Origin: Metridium senile
Lineage: Eukaryota; Cnidaria; Anthozoa; Actiniaria; Metridiidae
NCBI GenBank assembly: GCA_949775045.1
Contig: OX459104.1
Coordinates: 18,177,819 to 18,241,818 of the forward strand
Direction: 5' to 3'
Length of the DNA stretch: 64,000 nt
Position 1 is the stretch's first letter, and each line of letters opens with the position of its first letter. Positions 21,422 through 33,280 of the stretch are shown here, one piece after another. A program made the position numbers and the translations under genes. A model generated the notes under the pieces. The model searched no databases. It saw nothing but the letters and a program-made list of their open reading frames with translations, and was not told the origin of the DNA.

Positions 21422-22949
21422 TACCTATAGCTAAACTTGTACACTCGCCCGAAGACACTTTCAATTTGACCAACAATTATGTGCAAAATACCTTGGGACA
21501 TTATCTGTTTTTTTTTTACATGAAAAATATTTCAACGAAAAATATTTCAACATCATTTTTCCGTTTCCCCCCTCTCCCCCTTATCAATGTTGAATTGTGG
21601 GAATGTGAAACGGTTGTCATTTGAAAGACCAATCAACATTGCTTAGGGGGGAAGGGGGTTTGCAAATCAAATTGATAGATTTTGTATATTTTTTGAAACT
21701 CAAAGAAAAACACTTATAAAAAATGTTCCAACAATTTTGCACATGATTGAAGGTATACTTGACATCGTATTGTATGATAGTGTGTATATTTCTTAAATTA
21801 CCACAGTCTGTTGTTAACTAAATTATAAAGAATATATAACACGATTTCGAGGCTGACGATGGTCGGGTTAGGATTATTTGAGTAGTTTAGGTAGAGGCTT
21901 GGAGACTTCAACGCTGACATTGATAGATAGATCAAAGGCAATTAGATTTTCCAAAAAAGCTATTAATTTAGATCGACATGTTTTAACATATTTTAATAGC
22001 TATAGATTAAAATACCATATTTTCTTCTCTCATCACAATCCATCTTGGACAAGTGTTTTAAAAAAGGTGGACAAACTTCATTCATTCTTGAAATAATACC
22101 TTTACCTCTTGGAAAACCTTTTCGGAATAGATGCAGGCCAGTAGGAAATGAATTTGAATTATGTAGGGTTATGACAAATTAAAGTTAATGCCTTACGAAT
22201 ACCACAGAAAACCGTGTAATTAATCAGGAACTAATATACTTATCTAATTAATAGCACCAATTCCACGTCTCTTCCCATCTTTCTCCCGTGGGGCCTCGAT
22301 CAGTCCCTCCCGGTAACTCGAGACAGGAAGCCCAATGAAAAGAAGAAGAAGAAGACGAAGCGGAGACGCCTGCGGAGGAAGCTAGGTCCCAAGGGAAACT
22401 AGTTAGTTTTGGTTTCGTACAAATCTCGACTCCTTTTTTCCATTTCAAACTCCTTTTTCTTGTCTTCTCGACTATTATTTATTTGAAAACAAACTTTGAA
22501 CTCAAATTTTGAAGTTTGTTTGTATTTTTTTAAATGTCGAGTTGAATTTTCATTTGATACATTTTTGTCCGCATGCAAAAGAACAACATGCTCCTTTAAG
22601 ATTTGCTCACAAGTCATTCTAAACAATTTACAACACTTCTGACAAAATCTAAACAATTATTGTCTATTGTCGTGTAATAATATGAAAATAAAAATATTTC
22701 CATATTTGCAAATCAAGTTCTCTTAACTTGATATTAAGTAGTGATAAAAAGATGTCCTTTTTTTCTCTCACAAAAATTGTTACTGTTTTTTTTTATTATT
22801 TTAAGTTATTTTTGTGGCAAAACCAAGCCCATTTATAAAAATTCAGGTATCTTTTTGAGGTATTTTTTTTTTAGATTTCCGACAAGCAACCCGATACTTT
22901 TATCAAAGCGTTTTATGACTGGCTTACCACAGGTAGCCCAGTAAAAATA

Positions 22950-23165
22950 TACCCTGTGCGTACCTTTTAGGGTCCTTTTAGAGTTCTGGCTCGTAACATG
23001 ACCTGTAAGGCTCATTTTTACTCTGTTGCTAAAACTAAGCTTGGCAAGAACAATGCACAACCATACCTGTTAGGGGTAGAAATCAACAAGGCTTTATCTG
23101 GTTATTTTTATTTGTGCGTACCTTTAGGGGTCGTTTTCAAAACCTCCACCGATCACCCCAAATTT
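22950..23165. mobile_element. Partial copy of the 62175-62450 element
   Basis: Shares GCGTACCTTTTAGGGTCC, TTTTACTCTGTT, ATCAACAAGGCTTTATCTGG and AGGGGTCGTTTTCAAAACCT with the CCCGGG-ended element at 62175-62450 but lacks its termini. The small frames here are artefacts. Confidence 0.65.
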
Positions 23166-24709
23166 TATCAATTGAATATCATTTTAATCAATTCTCAATT
23201 TTTATCAATTATCAATTAATCTCTCTCACTTTTACAATCTGACCCTAAAACAACATCTTCCTCCTTCTACTAAACCAAACTTTAACTCTCAAAGCTTTGA
23301 TGGAAATAACTACACTCATAATGAAAAATACTCCCAATATTCATTTTTACCAAGAACTGTAAAACTTTGGAATATAGTCTTGAAATATTAAAACAACAAA
23401 TTTAACAATGTCCAAATTCAAGGAACTTATTTTAGGTTATTTTAATGAGAAATTATCAACTTGTATTTTTTAATTACCACAATAAAATCATAAAAATTGA
23501 GAAAGTTCGTCTCAGAGCATGACATTTCAGCGTTGCGTGATATGTTGACGTGAACACCGTTGTCTGTACTCTTATTTACAACAGCAAATCAGCCAATACG
23601 ATTGCGAGATTATCGGTAGTTGTGGTAAAAATATATTTTTGAAGTAGGACTAGGATATTCAATTGGAACGAAAGTTTTGTTTCCCGTCTCCCGTCACATC
23701 TATATATTTGAATATTTATATATACTTTTTAAATATTTTTATTGTATCACGCGCCGAGCGGGAAACATTGATGATGATGCTGTAATATTGAAATTGAAAT
23801 TGTATCATTGTGACAAATAAATAAACTAAATTTAACTTTTCATTTATCAATTGACTACGTCGCGAGTGCAAATACGAGAAAGTAAATGACAAAAATCTAC
23901 AGATCGAATTTTGATGTTTTGTGAAAGAATGTTGACTTGAAGAGCGCGCGCGATTCTTCAGATTTTATTGAGAAAGTTAAGCCAGATTTTGACATTTTAA
24001 GCTTATAAAAAATCCTCCGTTGTTCTAAAGTGTAAAATTATTTTAACACTAAAATTATGCTTTTTTCAGGGAGGGAGAAAATAACACATTTTGAATGTGT
24101 TTATGTGTTTTTGAATGAATATTGACTTGCCGTCACACGTCACTGAGCGCGCGCTCGGTATAATTTCACTTTAGATTTTGTCTTTTCAGGCAAAATAAAA
24201 CGATTGAAATGTGTTTTTTTCTTTCAAAATATGGCAAAGTTTGACGTACTAGTTGGTTTATACTAAAACAATTAGTCCCATGTACCTAGACCATTCGGGC
24301 TGCGTGTCTGATTGTTAAATAGTCAAGTGCTTCTTTCCTTCGACTTCTAATTTTAAAGCTTTTGTTGATTTTCGCTTTCTTCGCTTTTTTGAGTTAGTAC
24401 GTGAAACAGTTTTTTTACTGAATTAACGACGTTATATATCGATGTTTGACCTCCCCGTTATTGTTTGAAGCGTGTCACGCCAAATATCTTTTTGACGAAT
24501 ATCTTGCCAAGAAAATTGATTCTAAACATTGTTTTAACACCAGCTGCCCAGCAAGTTCTGTTTACATGGTTATTGTTTTTGTATTTGTAACACTAACGTT
24601 TATGAAATATACATAATTTATATGGATATTTTCTGGAACTACACAATATGAAAGAACTAACTTTGGACTTTTAGAGTACAAACATTAAAAGCGGGCAATA
24701 TGAATAGCA

Positions 24710-24890
24710 CTAATTGCTGTAAGCGAAGCGAGCAGCGACACTAAACTTGACAGGGATACCTGTGGACGAGAGTTCCTGGGCTATATATACCGTGGAAATC
24801 TCAATCTTGTGGGCGAGCGAACGAGTGATGTTTGGATGATTTCTGAATATGCGGTACTTTAGATCAGCAACTTTTTCATCAATTTGTGTG
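24710..24890 (-). repeat. Dispersed repeat, copy 1
   Basis: Blocks GCGAAGCGAG, TTCCTGGGCTATATATA and AGATCAGCAACTTT recur at 50335-50500 in a kinase-gene intron. The minus-strand frames of both copies share a peptide pattern (KVADL.Y..F.NH), so the repeat may derive from a coding element, but the 107-aa frame is not supported as a gene. Confidence 0.55.
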
Positions 24891-25439
24891 TCGCCAAAAT
24901 CGCGCATATTTCTTTCCATGTGCTTTGGCATCGTCTCGATTGATTGATTGATGAACTTGTTTTTTTTTGTAATATTCTTTGCTGAGACCAAGATTTTCCA
25001 TCCATTAATATATTCTTGATGTTTTATAAGCAAAAATGCTTATTACCATACAATCTTTCACGAACTTAACAATTAAACTGTAAACTCAGTGAAAACTAGT
25101 TTCGTTTATTAAATTCTTCAGTTAACTTTTTATTACTTACAGTTGGTTTTAGGAAAAACGTGTATAAACAATGAGACGAGCGCGCACATCATTCGGTTTT
25201 AGCGCGCGGAATGTTAACAAAGTTCCATTCGCTCTTAGTGTTCATTTCAGGTTTTTCCTTGTTGATCTTTACTGCCTCGCTGACTGCCTTACTTCGACAG
25301 ATCAGCGAGGCAGTAACCAACCCAAAAGGTTAAACAAGGTACTCTTGCACCCAGGACTAATGAACAATTAGTATGAAGCGTGGAGATTGCATAAGACAAT
25401 CAAGCTATAAACAAAGGATAAATATTACAATATTACAAT

Positions 25440-25770
25440 ACAATATTACAAAGCGATGAAGAATTTTTTGTATTTCTAGGGGAATGTCATTCCAGTTTCT
25501 GACTGCTGCATACTGCACACCAAATTGAACAATAATTCAAATTTAGTTTACGAGGAAGAAAAATATTTTTTTTAGTTTTGGATCTAGTGTTATATACCGG
25601 TGTGGAAAATGTACATCATTTAAGTCATTAGGTGATGTAATGGGTAATAGATTATTTAAATGTTTGTAGGTCAGTTCAGCGACCTGTGATTTTACTGTTT
25701 CAAATATATTTAATATTTCGAGCTTTTGAAATAAAGGTCTACTCGGGGCTTTAGAGTTAGATAAAGTAAC
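25440..25770 (-). pseudogene. Non-LTR retrotransposon RT C-terminal remnant, frameshifted
   Basis: Minus-strand translation gives SKAPSRPLFQKLEILNIFET, VKSQVAELTYKHLNNLLP, and, after frame changes, VQYAAVRNWNDIPLEIQ. The order (LF..L.IL......TYK.LN.LLP ... A.R.WN.IPLEI) matches the C-terminal part of CR1/L2-like reverse transcriptases. It is a degraded copy. Confidence 0.6.
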
Positions 25771-26191
25771 AACCTATTTTAGTTTTCTCATTTGATTACT
25801 TTAAAAGTACATTTGGCTTTTCAGCCCTCCTGTACTTTTCATGTCACTCCGCCGCCGCTGGAAACAATAAATTATTTTTATCAATACAAGTGACAATTTT
25901 ATAACTACCATTAAACAATAAACTATTAGTGTATTATACCAGTGTGCACTCGCAGCATTTCACTTACATAATGTAATGACTAGTTACTACTAATTATTAC
26001 TAAAATAGATAGCAACTTGAAAGTCCGTGAATTAAAGCTCGTAATTTAATAGCACTATAAAAAAAAAAAAGAAAAAGCGTGAGCATAGTCAAGAGAAAAT
26101 TCACTAGGAGTGTGAATTCGCTGATTACGCAAATATTAAAAATGCAGTACGTTACTACAGAGTGTGTTCAACAATGTCTTAGAGAATGAGC

Positions 26192-26905
26192 CATCGTCAC
26201 TTTCAGTTTAATAAAATTGTTGTGGTGTAAATTTATTTGCATCTTGTGTCGTCACTTTCAGTTTAAAAAAATTGTTGTGGCCTCAGTTTATTTGCATCCT
26301 GTGTCGTTACTTTCAGTTTAAAAGAATTGTTGTGGCCTCAGTTTATTTGCATCCTGTGTCGTTACTTTTATTTTAGTAAAATTGTTGTGGTGTAAATTTA
26401 TTTGCATCCTGTGTCGTTACTTTCAGTTAGTGAAATTGTTGTTGTCTAAACAAGGGAGCACGGCAGACTGTTGTTTGTGGTTTGGATATATTCGTTATTT
26501 TAAAGGTTTTAAATTACAACCATCTTTTCAAGTTTTAAATTACATAAACGGCTTTTTTCGTCAATCGACTGACCAGTTAAAATGCGGGCACAACTATCAT
26601 TGCCGAGCGAGTCCCGTAGGGACGAGTAATGTACGAGTGTCACCCGAGAGTTGTAACTCCCCGCGAGCCCCGTATAATAGTAGGACTCGGGACTCGCTCG
26701 CAGAGGCAGGCGCGCCCGCATTTTTCCCTTGCTGGCGGATAGTCCCATTAATCTACCAATTTAGCTGTTGATGTAATTTAAAACGTTGAAAAGATCGTTG
26801 TAATTTAAAACCTTCAAAAGATCGAATATATCCAAACCACAAACAACAGTCTGCCGTGCTCCCTTGGTCTAAATGTATTTGCATCCTGTGTCGTTACTTT
26901 CAGAC
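26192..26905. repeat. Tandem array of about 61 bp carrying ATTTGCAT octamers, split by an insertion
   Basis: Five or six units contain TTGTTGTGG, TTTATTTGCATCCTGTG and TCGTTACTTTCAG. Each unit has ATTTGCAT, the POU/Oct octamer. The array is interrupted at 26451-26866 and resumes at 26867. Confidence 0.75.
26451..26866. mobile_element. 416-bp inverted-repeat element inside a tandem array, 7-bp duplication
   Basis: Ends CAAGGGAGCACGGCAGACTG and its complement, with arms of roughly 100 bp. GTCTAAA lies on both sides (26444-26450, 26867-26873). The core (26580-26725) is unusually GC-rich and has its own inverted repeat, GAGCGAGTCCCG and its complement. No transposase. Confidence 0.85.
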
Positions 26906-27824
26906 TAGGTTTACACGGGAACGGACGAATTTTTGACCGGTCAAAAGATCGACCTGGACATGCTATTTACACGGAACCGATCAGTGGGATAACTTGTTAC
27001 AAAATGTACGTGGATGTCTCATTAAAAAGAATTGATTGAAGTTATTTGTGTTTCCTTTTTGCAAAGTCACACATCAAAATTTCCGTAAAAGAATGGTGTT
27101 ATCGAATCCACATCTATCACCTTTGTTTTCTAATATAGAGATATAAACAACTAAAAAACTAAAAAATACCGAATTTTGAGTTAGAATCGCCCTGCCTTAA
27201 AATATCTATTGGGATGTTTGAAATTTCCATTTTTTTTAATTAAGGAATTGTACAATAATTACCAAGTGTGGGAGGGGCGGGGAGATCATGAGCTTCAGTA
27301 CATATCGGAAATGTGTTTTTAGAGGCATTTGCGACATATCTCAGCTTCTGTCTTAATAGAGAAACAGTAAAGTGAATTTGAAATACTAAGTTAATTTTGG
27401 CCTGTAATGCTAATAAGGATACAGCGACAATTATTATTATTCAATTTGTCTCGATAAATAGAGATGTGAGCTTTACAAAGCTGCATTATAGAAACACCTT
27501 TTGATCGTGATAGTAAAGTTCGTCAAAACTTCGTTGTAGATAACAAGTGAAGAGGTGAGTCAACAAAACATTGTATTTTATTCCCGAGCAGCTCAATTCA
27601 AATCCATACAATCTATTTATAAAAGGAAATACATGGCCAAAAAGAGAAAAAACCCATTACACTTTAAAACGGGGGATATGAACAACTTTTTTCGAGATTT
27701 CAAAAATTATTTCAAAAACACTAAAATTCTGTAAAGTTGCATGTAAAAAAAAAAAAAAATACTATGGAGGCTTCTATGCATCCACTTTCTACACATAGTA
27801 CTTTAATAGTAATACAGTTTATAA

Positions 27825-28358
27825 CCATGGCCAGAAACTAGAACCATGTACGCTCTCACCAGTCCCCGTTGAGTAGCTCGTTATGCATCATTGTTTTCAA
27901 GAAAATGACCGTAGGGCACAATTAAATCTCCAATTATAAATTTCTTGAACAGTGTGGAAAAAAAATGAACCTCGTACGTTGAACTTGAGGCTGCGAATGA
28001 ATATGAAATGCAGAAATGTTTTACTAAAGATAAGAATTCATATTTCCTTTTTGCTTACGAGCTTTTGTCAACAATTCCTACAACACCTAGATAATAACGT
28101 AATTATAGAAATGTCGCTGTACATGCTTAAGTAAGAGCTTATATTACACCAATAAATGTCGGATTCAAAACGTTGTACCTCGTGCATGTGATGAACTCCA
28201 ATACCAAAATTTTACGTTGAAAGTGTTTTGTCTCCATTAAGAAAAAAATCACTTCTTCTCGTTGTGGAAAACCTTTTACTCTCAAGCTGCTTGTGATCCA
28301 CCATAATACCGCTGACTATTTACCGTGGGCGCGACGGTTCAAATTTCTGGCCATGATT
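27825..28358. mobile_element. Possible TIR element with short inverted ends
   Basis: ACCATGGCCAGAAA at about 27828 is matched by the complement of TTTCTGGCCATGATTACG near 28340-28360. Arms are only about 20-25 bp and no target duplication was identified, so the call is tentative. Confidence 0.35.
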
Positions 28359-28669
28359 ACGTAGTTGAATAGAACATTGGAGTCAACATTAATGATTATT
28401 CAAGAGATGGATCAGTATCTCGATAAAAAAGTATTTCTATAGTTAGCCTTGTCTGTTTGTGTATTTTTAGTATACTGGAGATTGTATTCATCAAATGATC
28501 AAAAACTGTATGTGTTAAAGGCGGCTACCAGGGGTGTTGTTTAAGGCAAGACCGGGGGAGGGGACATATTTTGTAATAGAACTGGAGTTATTCAGTACTA
28601 AGATTTTTGTTTCGAAAAGAGGGGTCTTATTTTTGCCTATATCACTCTTATTTTCTTAAATCTATATCC

Positions 28670-28712
28670 ATCGCCTGATGAAGACTAGCAGTAGCAGTCG
28701 AAACGTCGCGGT
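28670..28712 (+). ncRNA. Minimal hammerhead ribozyme candidate
   Basis: Stem I ATCGC (28670-28674) pairs with GCGGT (28708-28712) including one G.U. The core CTGATGA is at 28675-28681. Stem II GACT/AGTC (28683-28686, 28696-28699) follows one unpaired A. GAAA is at 28700-28703, then CGTC, giving a two-base-pair stem III and a GUC cleavage triplet ending at 28707. All core positions fit the family; the extra A before stem II and the tiny stem III, which may require dimerisation, are departures. Penelope-like retroelements are known to carry such minimal hammerheads; no reverse transcriptase is seen beside this one. Confidence 0.55.
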
Positions 28713-28877
28713 CCAAACCTTCGACATTTGTGAGACTAACGAATAACATTCTACCGATCTCAAAAGCACGATGGATAAACTTTATAATTTTATTATTCAG
28801 CCCCGGAACCCTGATTATTATTGTACAGTCCCTTAGCAGAAGCTGTTAAAACACTCTATCCAACCACTCCCCTGTAG

Positions 28878-29016
28878 AACTAATGTACAGCCTTGTGTCA
28901 GCAGCTAAAGAACCAGCCAAGTATGATGTATTGTTATCTAGTGGTAGTGATGGTCCTATCACTGTCAACAATAACATCACAATGGAGACGAAAGCCAATT
29001 GGAAACATTACACGAG
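28878..29016 (+). CDS. Orphan internal exon of unknown gene or gene fragment
   Basis: A pyrimidine-rich acceptor ending CCCCTGTAG and a donor GAG|GTATGC bound a stop-free 139-bp segment translating LMYSLVSAAKEPAKYDVLLS, SGSDGPITVNNNITMETKAN, WKHYTR. Its base composition and residues look like real protein, unlike the AT-rich surroundings. I do not recognise it. No partner exon was found nearby; it may be a captured gene fragment or part of a gene with large introns. Confidence 0.35.
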
Positions 29017-30820
29017 GTATGCTATACAAACCAAACCACAGTGAGAGACTGCATGTACACTCCCATATATAAAGCTAAGGGACAGGGAAACTATATTTTG
29101 AACATGCTTTTTTACAAAATAGTCCAATGTCCAATTAGACATGAATGTTAACTTGTCAAAGTACTGCATGCGATGGTATTGGGCTCCCTGTGTTATACCT
29201 GACCTCCCTTTGTTAGTGTGTACGTACCCGCCATGTTCTAAACTTGATCTTTAATAATAAATATCAGTATATACTTAATCGTTATCATCAGTTTGTATTA
29301 TTGTATCAGCAAACGATATACCATAAAACGTACAAACTTTGTCTCTAATGTTACATTTAGATTTGTGTCACTGTACGCGGTAATATTTGATTTCAAGGTA
29401 CCAAAATTTGAAACTCCATTGAAGATCGATTTAAGACTTCAAGTCTCATGAAATTTTAAAATGACGCGCGGTGAGGAACGCCTGGGTGATTTTGCTTCTA
29501 TTAGAAAAACAAGCAACCGTGAGGAGAAAAGACCCTGGCATCGGCTGGTCGAATATTGATTCTGATTGTCTAAGTGAATACTTAATTTTGATTGGCTAAC
29601 GCTTTATTATTGCTTAAATGAAATTTACAATTTTCGGAAAACTATAAAAATTAGACGCCGTACGCTCTTCTAGCGTGTACTCGATGGGCTAGATACATAT
29701 ATACATGCATGGACACTGACTGAAGCAAATTCAGTATAAAAGAGTGGCCATTAGATTTTTGAGGGGGTGGGGGGCAGATACCAAAAAGAGAGAAATAGAC
29801 AACAATGACAAAAAAACTATTCGTGCAAGTTGAAAAAACCGATAAGGCTTTAATACAGGCATATTAAACGTAAATAAAGCTATCCTGAGACACAAATAGG
29901 AAAATGTTATTATCCAAGGGGGCGCGAGAGTCAGAGTTGTGTTTTATTTTAGACATCTTAGCCCGCTTGGTGTTTTGATCCATTGAGTTGGTATTTTAAA
30001 ACAGCATTAAACAATATTATTTTCAAATTACATGAAGGTATACTGAGACATAGGAAAATGAAAAGAAAAAAGAAATTGGTTGATTAATGTTAACAATAAA
30101 AACAGCATCGAAAGTGTATTGCATTACGCAGAGCTATCCTGAGACACATGTACTAGTATATCTGTGGTGTATTTTTAAACGAGTAACGCAATGCGTTGCG
30201 TACCATAGAATGACATTTGAAATTAATGCGTAATTAGATTTAAACATAGTCGTAATAAACGCGAGAAATAATGAATGAACGTGGGGAACTCGAAGAAAAA
30301 CACGGTAAATCGTTTACAAAATTGTCCTGAGACACTAATGAGACAATGCAAAACAGGAATTAAAGAAATTGCGTAAATCAAAATCAAATATTAAGATTAA
30401 TCAAAAGCGTTATCAACTTGATCACAAAAGTAAACTTGCCAACTGCAAATTTTGCACAGCTCATAAAAAGTCTTAAAAAGTCTTTAATTATACGAATTAA
30501 AGGCCAGAAAGCTAATAAAACACATGCATGGTATTTTTACGTTGTTGTTGTTAAAGCTTCTCAAGAATCAGACTTTGATTCAGAAATCTACAAACTATAA
30601 CGAGATCTGAGTTCTTTCGATTCGTTTATTGACTGACGAATGGATCATTATTTACATCTTTAGTTACTTGTAAAGCTTTATTTAATATATCATAGTCATC
30701 AAACTCTATGATTGATAAAGTTGTTTGTTTGTATAAAATCGAGTATAAAACGATTGCAAACTCTCGCTACTGATATAGTCACGAAGGAAACACTAAGCCT
30801 TATAAGTATAATAACTCTTG

Positions 30821-31225
30821 CTAATATAGCGATACCATACATACAATAAAAAGAAATAAAACGAGCTTAATAATGTTCATAACGATACTTATTTTGTTAT
30901 TTCTTGACTGCTTGAGTTCGGGTAGTGAAGTACATAATTCCAAAATGCCGTCTTTACGGCTGTCTTTTAGCTTCGACTTAGCTTCTTCTTGTTCAACAAG
31001 ACTCTTTAGTTTGCCAGCAACAAGACATCTGGTTTCAGTAGTACAGTATTTTGTGTGGTAATAGTACTTAGTAATTGTTGTTTTGTTAATTCGTAAATTT
31101 GTCATCTTTTCAGTAGGTTTTGTGTTCAGTTTGTTCATGGGTTTGCCTATAATATCCTTTAGATTCATTTGATTTCTCTTTGGCTTTGAATACGTGAAAC
31201 GAACCGTTCCGAAATCGCTCGACAT
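30821..31225 (-). CDS. Hypothetical 134-aa protein with C-terminal membrane anchor
   Basis: Single ATG-initiated frame (ATG 31225-31223, preceded by AAAAG) with no repeat content. The body is lysine-rich and polar. The C-terminal 24 residues (ISIVMNIIKLVLFLFIVCMV and SLY) form a hydrophobic helix, as in tail-anchored proteins. There is no recognised domain. It could be a chance frame in AT-rich DNA or the last exon of a gene; its length and absence of repeats favour reporting it. Confidence 0.3.
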   Translation of the reverse strand: MSSDFGTVRFTYSKPKRNQMNLKDIIGKPMNKLNTKPTEKMTNLRINKTTITKYYYHTKYCTTETRCLVAGKLKSLVEQEEAKSKLKDSRKDGILELCTSLPELKQSRNNKISIVMNIIKLVLFLFIVCMVSLY

Positions 31226-32177
31226 CTTTTAGTGTGGATCTATCACGTACGGCGTGTGTATTTGTATGTTGAGTGAGCGAAAAGGACTTGCAAAAATTCA
31301 TATCTTCTCGTTAAGCAATACGACCACTGCTTGCCTTAGCAAAATCGAAAGGGTTTTCAGAAAATGGATCATGCAAGTCATCATGCATAAAATAAACAAA
31401 CACAGCGAAGGATCTCACGAGTATATGCAAAGAAATAGTTTGTTGACTCGTTTGACTGATGTTCGGCCAATGTTCGGCTAAAGTCGTGCTACGCCCATCG
31501 AGTAAAACACAGAAATGTAAAAATAAAAAAATATGTAACTTCAGGAAAAATTATACAAAGGATTTTTTGAAGATCTAGGATTATAACTCTATAACCAATA
31601 CGGTGACCCCAATATTGTTTCACGTTTTTTGATTTGCCTAACAATGATCTATAAATGACAGGATTTATAAAAAAAATCATGTAAGAAATCCAAGTATCCG
31701 ATACTACCTAGCCCTTAAGTAAAAACTCAACACTTACAAGAGCTTTCGTTAAAAAATGTAAGGAAACAAACCTGTACATATTAAACTTTTATACCGAAAT
31801 TAAATGTGACAAATTTTTCAGTTATTGAAATCAACGACTTTCGTCTTCATGTGTTGCAAAGAAGTCACAACATAACATAAGTAAACTGCAATCTACACAA
31901 CAATGCAAAGGCCAAGAAAAATACATAACCAAGGCAGGGTAAATGGATTTCTTTTCAGCTAACTAATTTTCTTTTTCGAGAAAAACAAAGTCAGTTTCCG
32001 AAACAACACTAAATATTACATCTGCAAAAAAGGACTTTCATTTTATATTTTTCTAACTATCAAACAGACTTAAAACGATCTAAAGGAGAAAAACAATTCA
32101 CACTTATTTGGACATGCATATTTTATTTGACGATACATACAAAATTGATTTATGTCAAGAAAACGTTTTTCAAAGTA

Positions 32178-33280
32178 ATAATAATAATAATAATAATAAT
32201 GTCTTTATTAACTAGTAAAAATACATACTAATTATTTACAATAAATATTATGTGATAAAAAATTATATACAAATTATACTATTTAGCGAATAAATTATAT
32301 CTAAAATATAGCCTATTTATAAAAGATGCTTTGAAACGCTCCGTATTAACTTTAGGTAGGAGACTGCTATTATTTCTAAGTCTTAGAGAGGACTCCTTGA
32401 CTTTAGGTAAAAAACTGTGTAGAGGATGGCTAACATTACAAGCTTTATTAAAAATAGAACGGTCTGATTTATCTAATAAATTAAAAATATCTATAAAATA
32501 TGAAATGTACTTTCGCTTGTAACAACGGCTTAGAAAATTTTGTATTGTAGTTAGCTCAGGTTTGGAAGCAGCATATACACTGAGCCCATAAGTAAGCTTA
32601 GGTAAAACTATAGAAGTAAAAAGGTGGTCAATATCAGCTTGAGAATACCCTTCTTTTCTAAGGCTCCTAATAACAAAAAGACACTTGTTTGCTTCTAATA
32701 GCTTATTTCTAATGTGCACAGTGAATCTAGAATTGCTTTGTAAGGTTACACCTAGTAACTTAATAGAATCTACCTGCTTAATGTTATTTACAGGGTTATA
32801 GCTAACTTTAGTCTTTTTCTGAAGACAAAGTTCATTACATTTAGTAACGCTACATGGCATACAGTTATGTTCAGACCATTTAAGATACTGGTTAACAGTG
32901 TCCTGAGATCTCTCTGGACTAGACTTGCAAACAGTTACTTGCATAGTGGTATCATCTGCATATTTAATAAGGTGTGTCATAGGATCATTTTCAATATGAA
33001 GGTCATTTATAAAAAGATTAAATAAGTAAGGCCCACTGACGCTACCCTGGGTGGTGCCCTTATTGACATTATGCCAACTAAAAACGTTACCTCTAAAAAC
33101 TAGACGCTGCTTCCTGTTTTTCAAAAAACTAAGATACCAATTGATAAGAAAAGGATTAAGGTTAAGGGCTTTAAGTTTCTGACTTAAAAGTAAATGTCTA
33201 ACATTATCAAAAGCTTTAGAAAAGTCCATGGCATAAAGTCTGACGGCTTCAGTTTCTGTATCAAAGTATCAAAGTATTTA
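32178..33280 (-). mobile_element. 5'-truncated CR1/L2-like non-LTR retrotransposon
   Basis: Minus-strand element. The RT frame is at 32279-33229, the 3' UTR at 32202-32278 and a terminal (TAA)n tail at about 32178-32201. Upstream of 33229 the frame continues as FDTETEAVRLYA before meeting a stop, so the 5' end is truncated or decayed near 33280. Confidence 0.85.
32279..33229 (-). CDS. Reverse transcriptase, partial (non-LTR retrotransposon)
   Basis: 317-codon frame. Visible RT motifs: MDFSKAFDNVRH (domain A), GTTQGSVSGPYLFNLFINDL (B), KYADDTTM with the catalytic YADD (C), and IKLLGVTLQ (E). The C-terminal region has FI.RL.FRY near the stop. The N-terminal RT fingers and the endonuclease are absent, so it cannot be autonomous. 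It acts, if at all, in target-primed reverse transcription. The ATG is internal to domain A and not a true start. Confidence 0.85.
   Translation of the reverse strand: MDFSKAFDNVRHLLLSQKLKALNLNPFLINWYLSFLKNRKQRLVFRGNVFSWHNVNKGTTQGSVSGPYLFNLFINDLHIENDPMTHLIKYADDTTMQVTVCKSSPERSQDTVNQYLKWSEHNCMPCSVTKCNELCLQKKTKVSYNPVNNIKQVDSIKLLGVTLQSNSRFTVHIRNKLLEANKCLFVIRSLRKEGYSQADIDHLFTSIVLPKLTYGLSVYAASKPELTTIQNFLSRCYKRKYISYFIDIFNLLDKSDRSIFNKACNVSHPLHSFLPKVKESSLRLRNNSSLLPKVNTERFKASFINRLYFRYNLFAK

Noticed and set aside
22248..22448. 66-aa minus-strand frame near a GAAGAA run
   Set aside because: Short frame across a purine repeat with no motif or splice support.
24710..25033. 107-aa minus-strand frame
   Set aside because: Lies in a dispersed repeat; the homologous copy at 50416 is disrupted. 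Kept only as a repeat.
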